Origin: Anaerolineae bacterium
Lineage (GTDB): Bacteria > Chloroflexota > Anaerolineae > UBA1429
Direction of reading: 5' to 3'
Length of the DNA stretch: 14,540 nucleotides
Assembly (NCBI GenBank): GCA_016928125.1
Contig: JAFGLK010000001.1
Coordinates: forward strand, 1 to 14,540
In this document: in pieces, positions 13,668-14,540 of the stretch
How positions within the stretch are numbered: position 1 is the first letter of the stretch
Layout: every line of letters begins with the position of its first letter
Translations under genes and position numbers: made by a program
The notes under the pieces: model-generated
What the model saw: only the letters and a program-made list of their open reading frames with translations
Database searches by the model: none
Told to the model about the DNA's origin: nothing

Positions 13668-13696
13668 ATTCTACTGAAAATCATGCATTACGTCAA
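13668..13696 (-). promoter_or_regulatory. sigma70-type promoter of ttuB-ttuA-yhhQ-era
   Basis: On the minus strand TTGACG (13696-13691) and TAGAAT (13673-13668) are 17 bp apart. The predicted start near 13661 gives a leader of about 28 nt to ttuB. Confidence 0.85.
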
Positions 13697-14055
13697 GAAA
13701 GAACAGGATGTTATGCCACAACCCGGCCTGCCCCCGGAGACAGTACGCGCCGAACGTCACACCTGCCCGCAGGCGAGGCGCCGAAAGGCAGGTGGGCAAG
13801 ACATCGCGATGCAACTCGTGCAGGTCTCGCCCTCATCTGGTCTCAGGCAAGTAAGAAAACCCTCGCTCGGCGCGTCCAGAATGGTGAGAGGCTGAAAAAG
13901 CTTCTCCCTCTCCCTCCCACAGTAGGCGTGGAGGTTGATCGGTCAGTGGGCTGGCAACGGTGCCACAGATGCGAGATGCCTCCATGCCTGCTGTCATCTT
14001 GTCACCGAATCAGCTATTCACGCGTTCTGATCCCATGACATGGCCACGAGAGACC
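13697..14055. other. intergenic region without a supported gene
   Basis: These 359 bp separate the FAD-dehydrogenase 3' end from the ttuB promoter. The only structure noted is an inverted repeat CACCTGCC (13760-13767) / GGCAGGTG (13787-13794) and an imperfect one, GAGAGG/CCTCTC, around 13890-13916. Open frames here lack ribosome sites and family likeness. No clear terminator for the dehydrogenase gene is visible. Confidence 0.5.
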
Positions 14056-14540
14056 CTAGGCCATGGCTTCGAGAATGCCCCAAGCAGCGATGATACCGGT
14101 GGCGGCGGCGCCCGCGATGCCGCGCGCCACGCCGGCGCCGTCTCCGGCGACAGATAGGCCGGCGATCTCGGTCTGCAGATGTCGATCGGTGAGCGGCTTG
14201 GTGGCGTACCGCTTGAGCTCGAGCGCATAGAGCAGCGTGCGATCGGCATCCAGACCCGGCACGACACCGGCCAAGATCTCGAGCGCCTCGAGCAGGTCTG
14301 TCACAATGCGATGCGGCAGCGCCATCGAGATGTCCCCGGGTGTGACATCGGTCAGGGTGGGAACCACATCGCCGGGGCTCTTGCTCAACCGGGACCAGGT
14401 GGAGCGTCGGTGTCGACGGAGATCACCAAGGCTCTGAAGGATGGGACGGCCGCCGCCAATCGTGGTGGCAAGTCGGGCGATCGAGATGCCGTAGGCGCTC
14501 GTGCTCTCCACCGGCTCGGTTAGGTTGATGCTGGTCAGCA
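14056..14540 (-). CDS. FAD-dependent dehydrogenase, COG2509-like, C-terminal part (runs off the window)
   Basis: About 161 C-terminal residues are visible; the frame stays open to the window edge at 14540, so the N-terminal FAD-binding part lies outside. The end carries AGLSVAGDGAGVARGIAGAA then TGIIAAWGILEA. This matches the closing FAD-contact segment (GDGAG followed by a helix ending at G-I) of the uncharacterised FAD-dependent dehydrogenases of COG2509. LPHRIVTDLLEALEILAGVVPG and ELKRYATKPLT also fit this group. Substrate is unknown for the family. An apparent GTG start at 14511 is internal and should not be taken as the gene start. Confidence 0.8.
   Translation of the reverse strand, partial: LTSINLTEPVESTSAYGISIARLATTIGGGRPILQSLGDLRRHRRSTWSRLSKSPGDVVPTLTDVTPGDISMALPHRIVTDLLEALEILAGVVPGLDADRTLLYALELKRYATKPLTDRHLQTEIAGLSVAGDGAGVARGIAGAAATGIIAAWGILEAMA

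Noticed and set aside
13454..14038. 194-aa plus-strand frame across the ttuB region
   Set aside because: It is antisense to ttuB and its promoter, and shows no family likeness or ribosome site.

Overview
This is a high-GC bacterial chromosome segment. The lineage is most likely Chloroflexota (Anaerolineae-like). The evidence for that is indirect: a secreted protein ending in the Y-L-P-L-V-R-N style tail common in that phylum, a Thr/Pro-rich extracytoplasmic stalk, sigma70-type promoters and strong Shine-Dalgarno sites. A TtuA/TtuB pair (2-thiolation of tRNA T54) hints at a thermophilic organism or ancestry. I see no insertion sequences, phage genes, CRISPR arrays, tRNAs or rRNAs.

Layout. 96-2104 (+): a promoter, a ROK-family protein, a fumarylacetoacetate-hydrolase-family enzyme and a good intrinsic terminator. 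2115-6932 (-): a consensus promoter, a clear cobalamin (B12) riboswitch, a long leader, a secreted 905-aa protein made of three tandem alpha/alpha-toroid domains, and a membrane-anchored protein with a cysteine-rich DUF4430/transcobalamin-beta-like domain on a Thr/Pro stalk. 6970-7544 (+): a divergent pncC/cinA-C gene with its own promoter. 7589-8980 (-): the infC-rpmI-rplT translation operon with promoter, leader hairpin and terminator; its three genes start at ATT, GTG and TTG. 9157-9930 (-): maf. 10099-10806 (+): an orphan OmpR-type response regulator. 10812-13696 (-): a ttuB-ttuA-yhhQ-era operon with a consensus promoter. 14056-14540 (-): the 3' end of a COG2509-type FAD-dependent dehydrogenase that runs off the window.

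The most interesting part is 2115-6932. In animal intrinsic factor and transcobalamin, B12 is held between an alpha/alpha barrel and a small beta domain. Here the two fold types sit in adjacent secreted or anchored proteins behind a B12 riboswitch. I infer a two-component extracellular corrinoid-capture system. The riboswitch and the domain repeats are seen directly. The beta-domain assignment and the corrinoid-binding function are inferences from family knowledge and context.

The 10812-13696 operon joins tRNA sulfur transfer (TtuB carrier plus TtuA enzyme), uptake of a queuosine precursor (YhhQ family) and the ribosome-assembly GTPase Era, so it is a translation and RNA-maturation unit.
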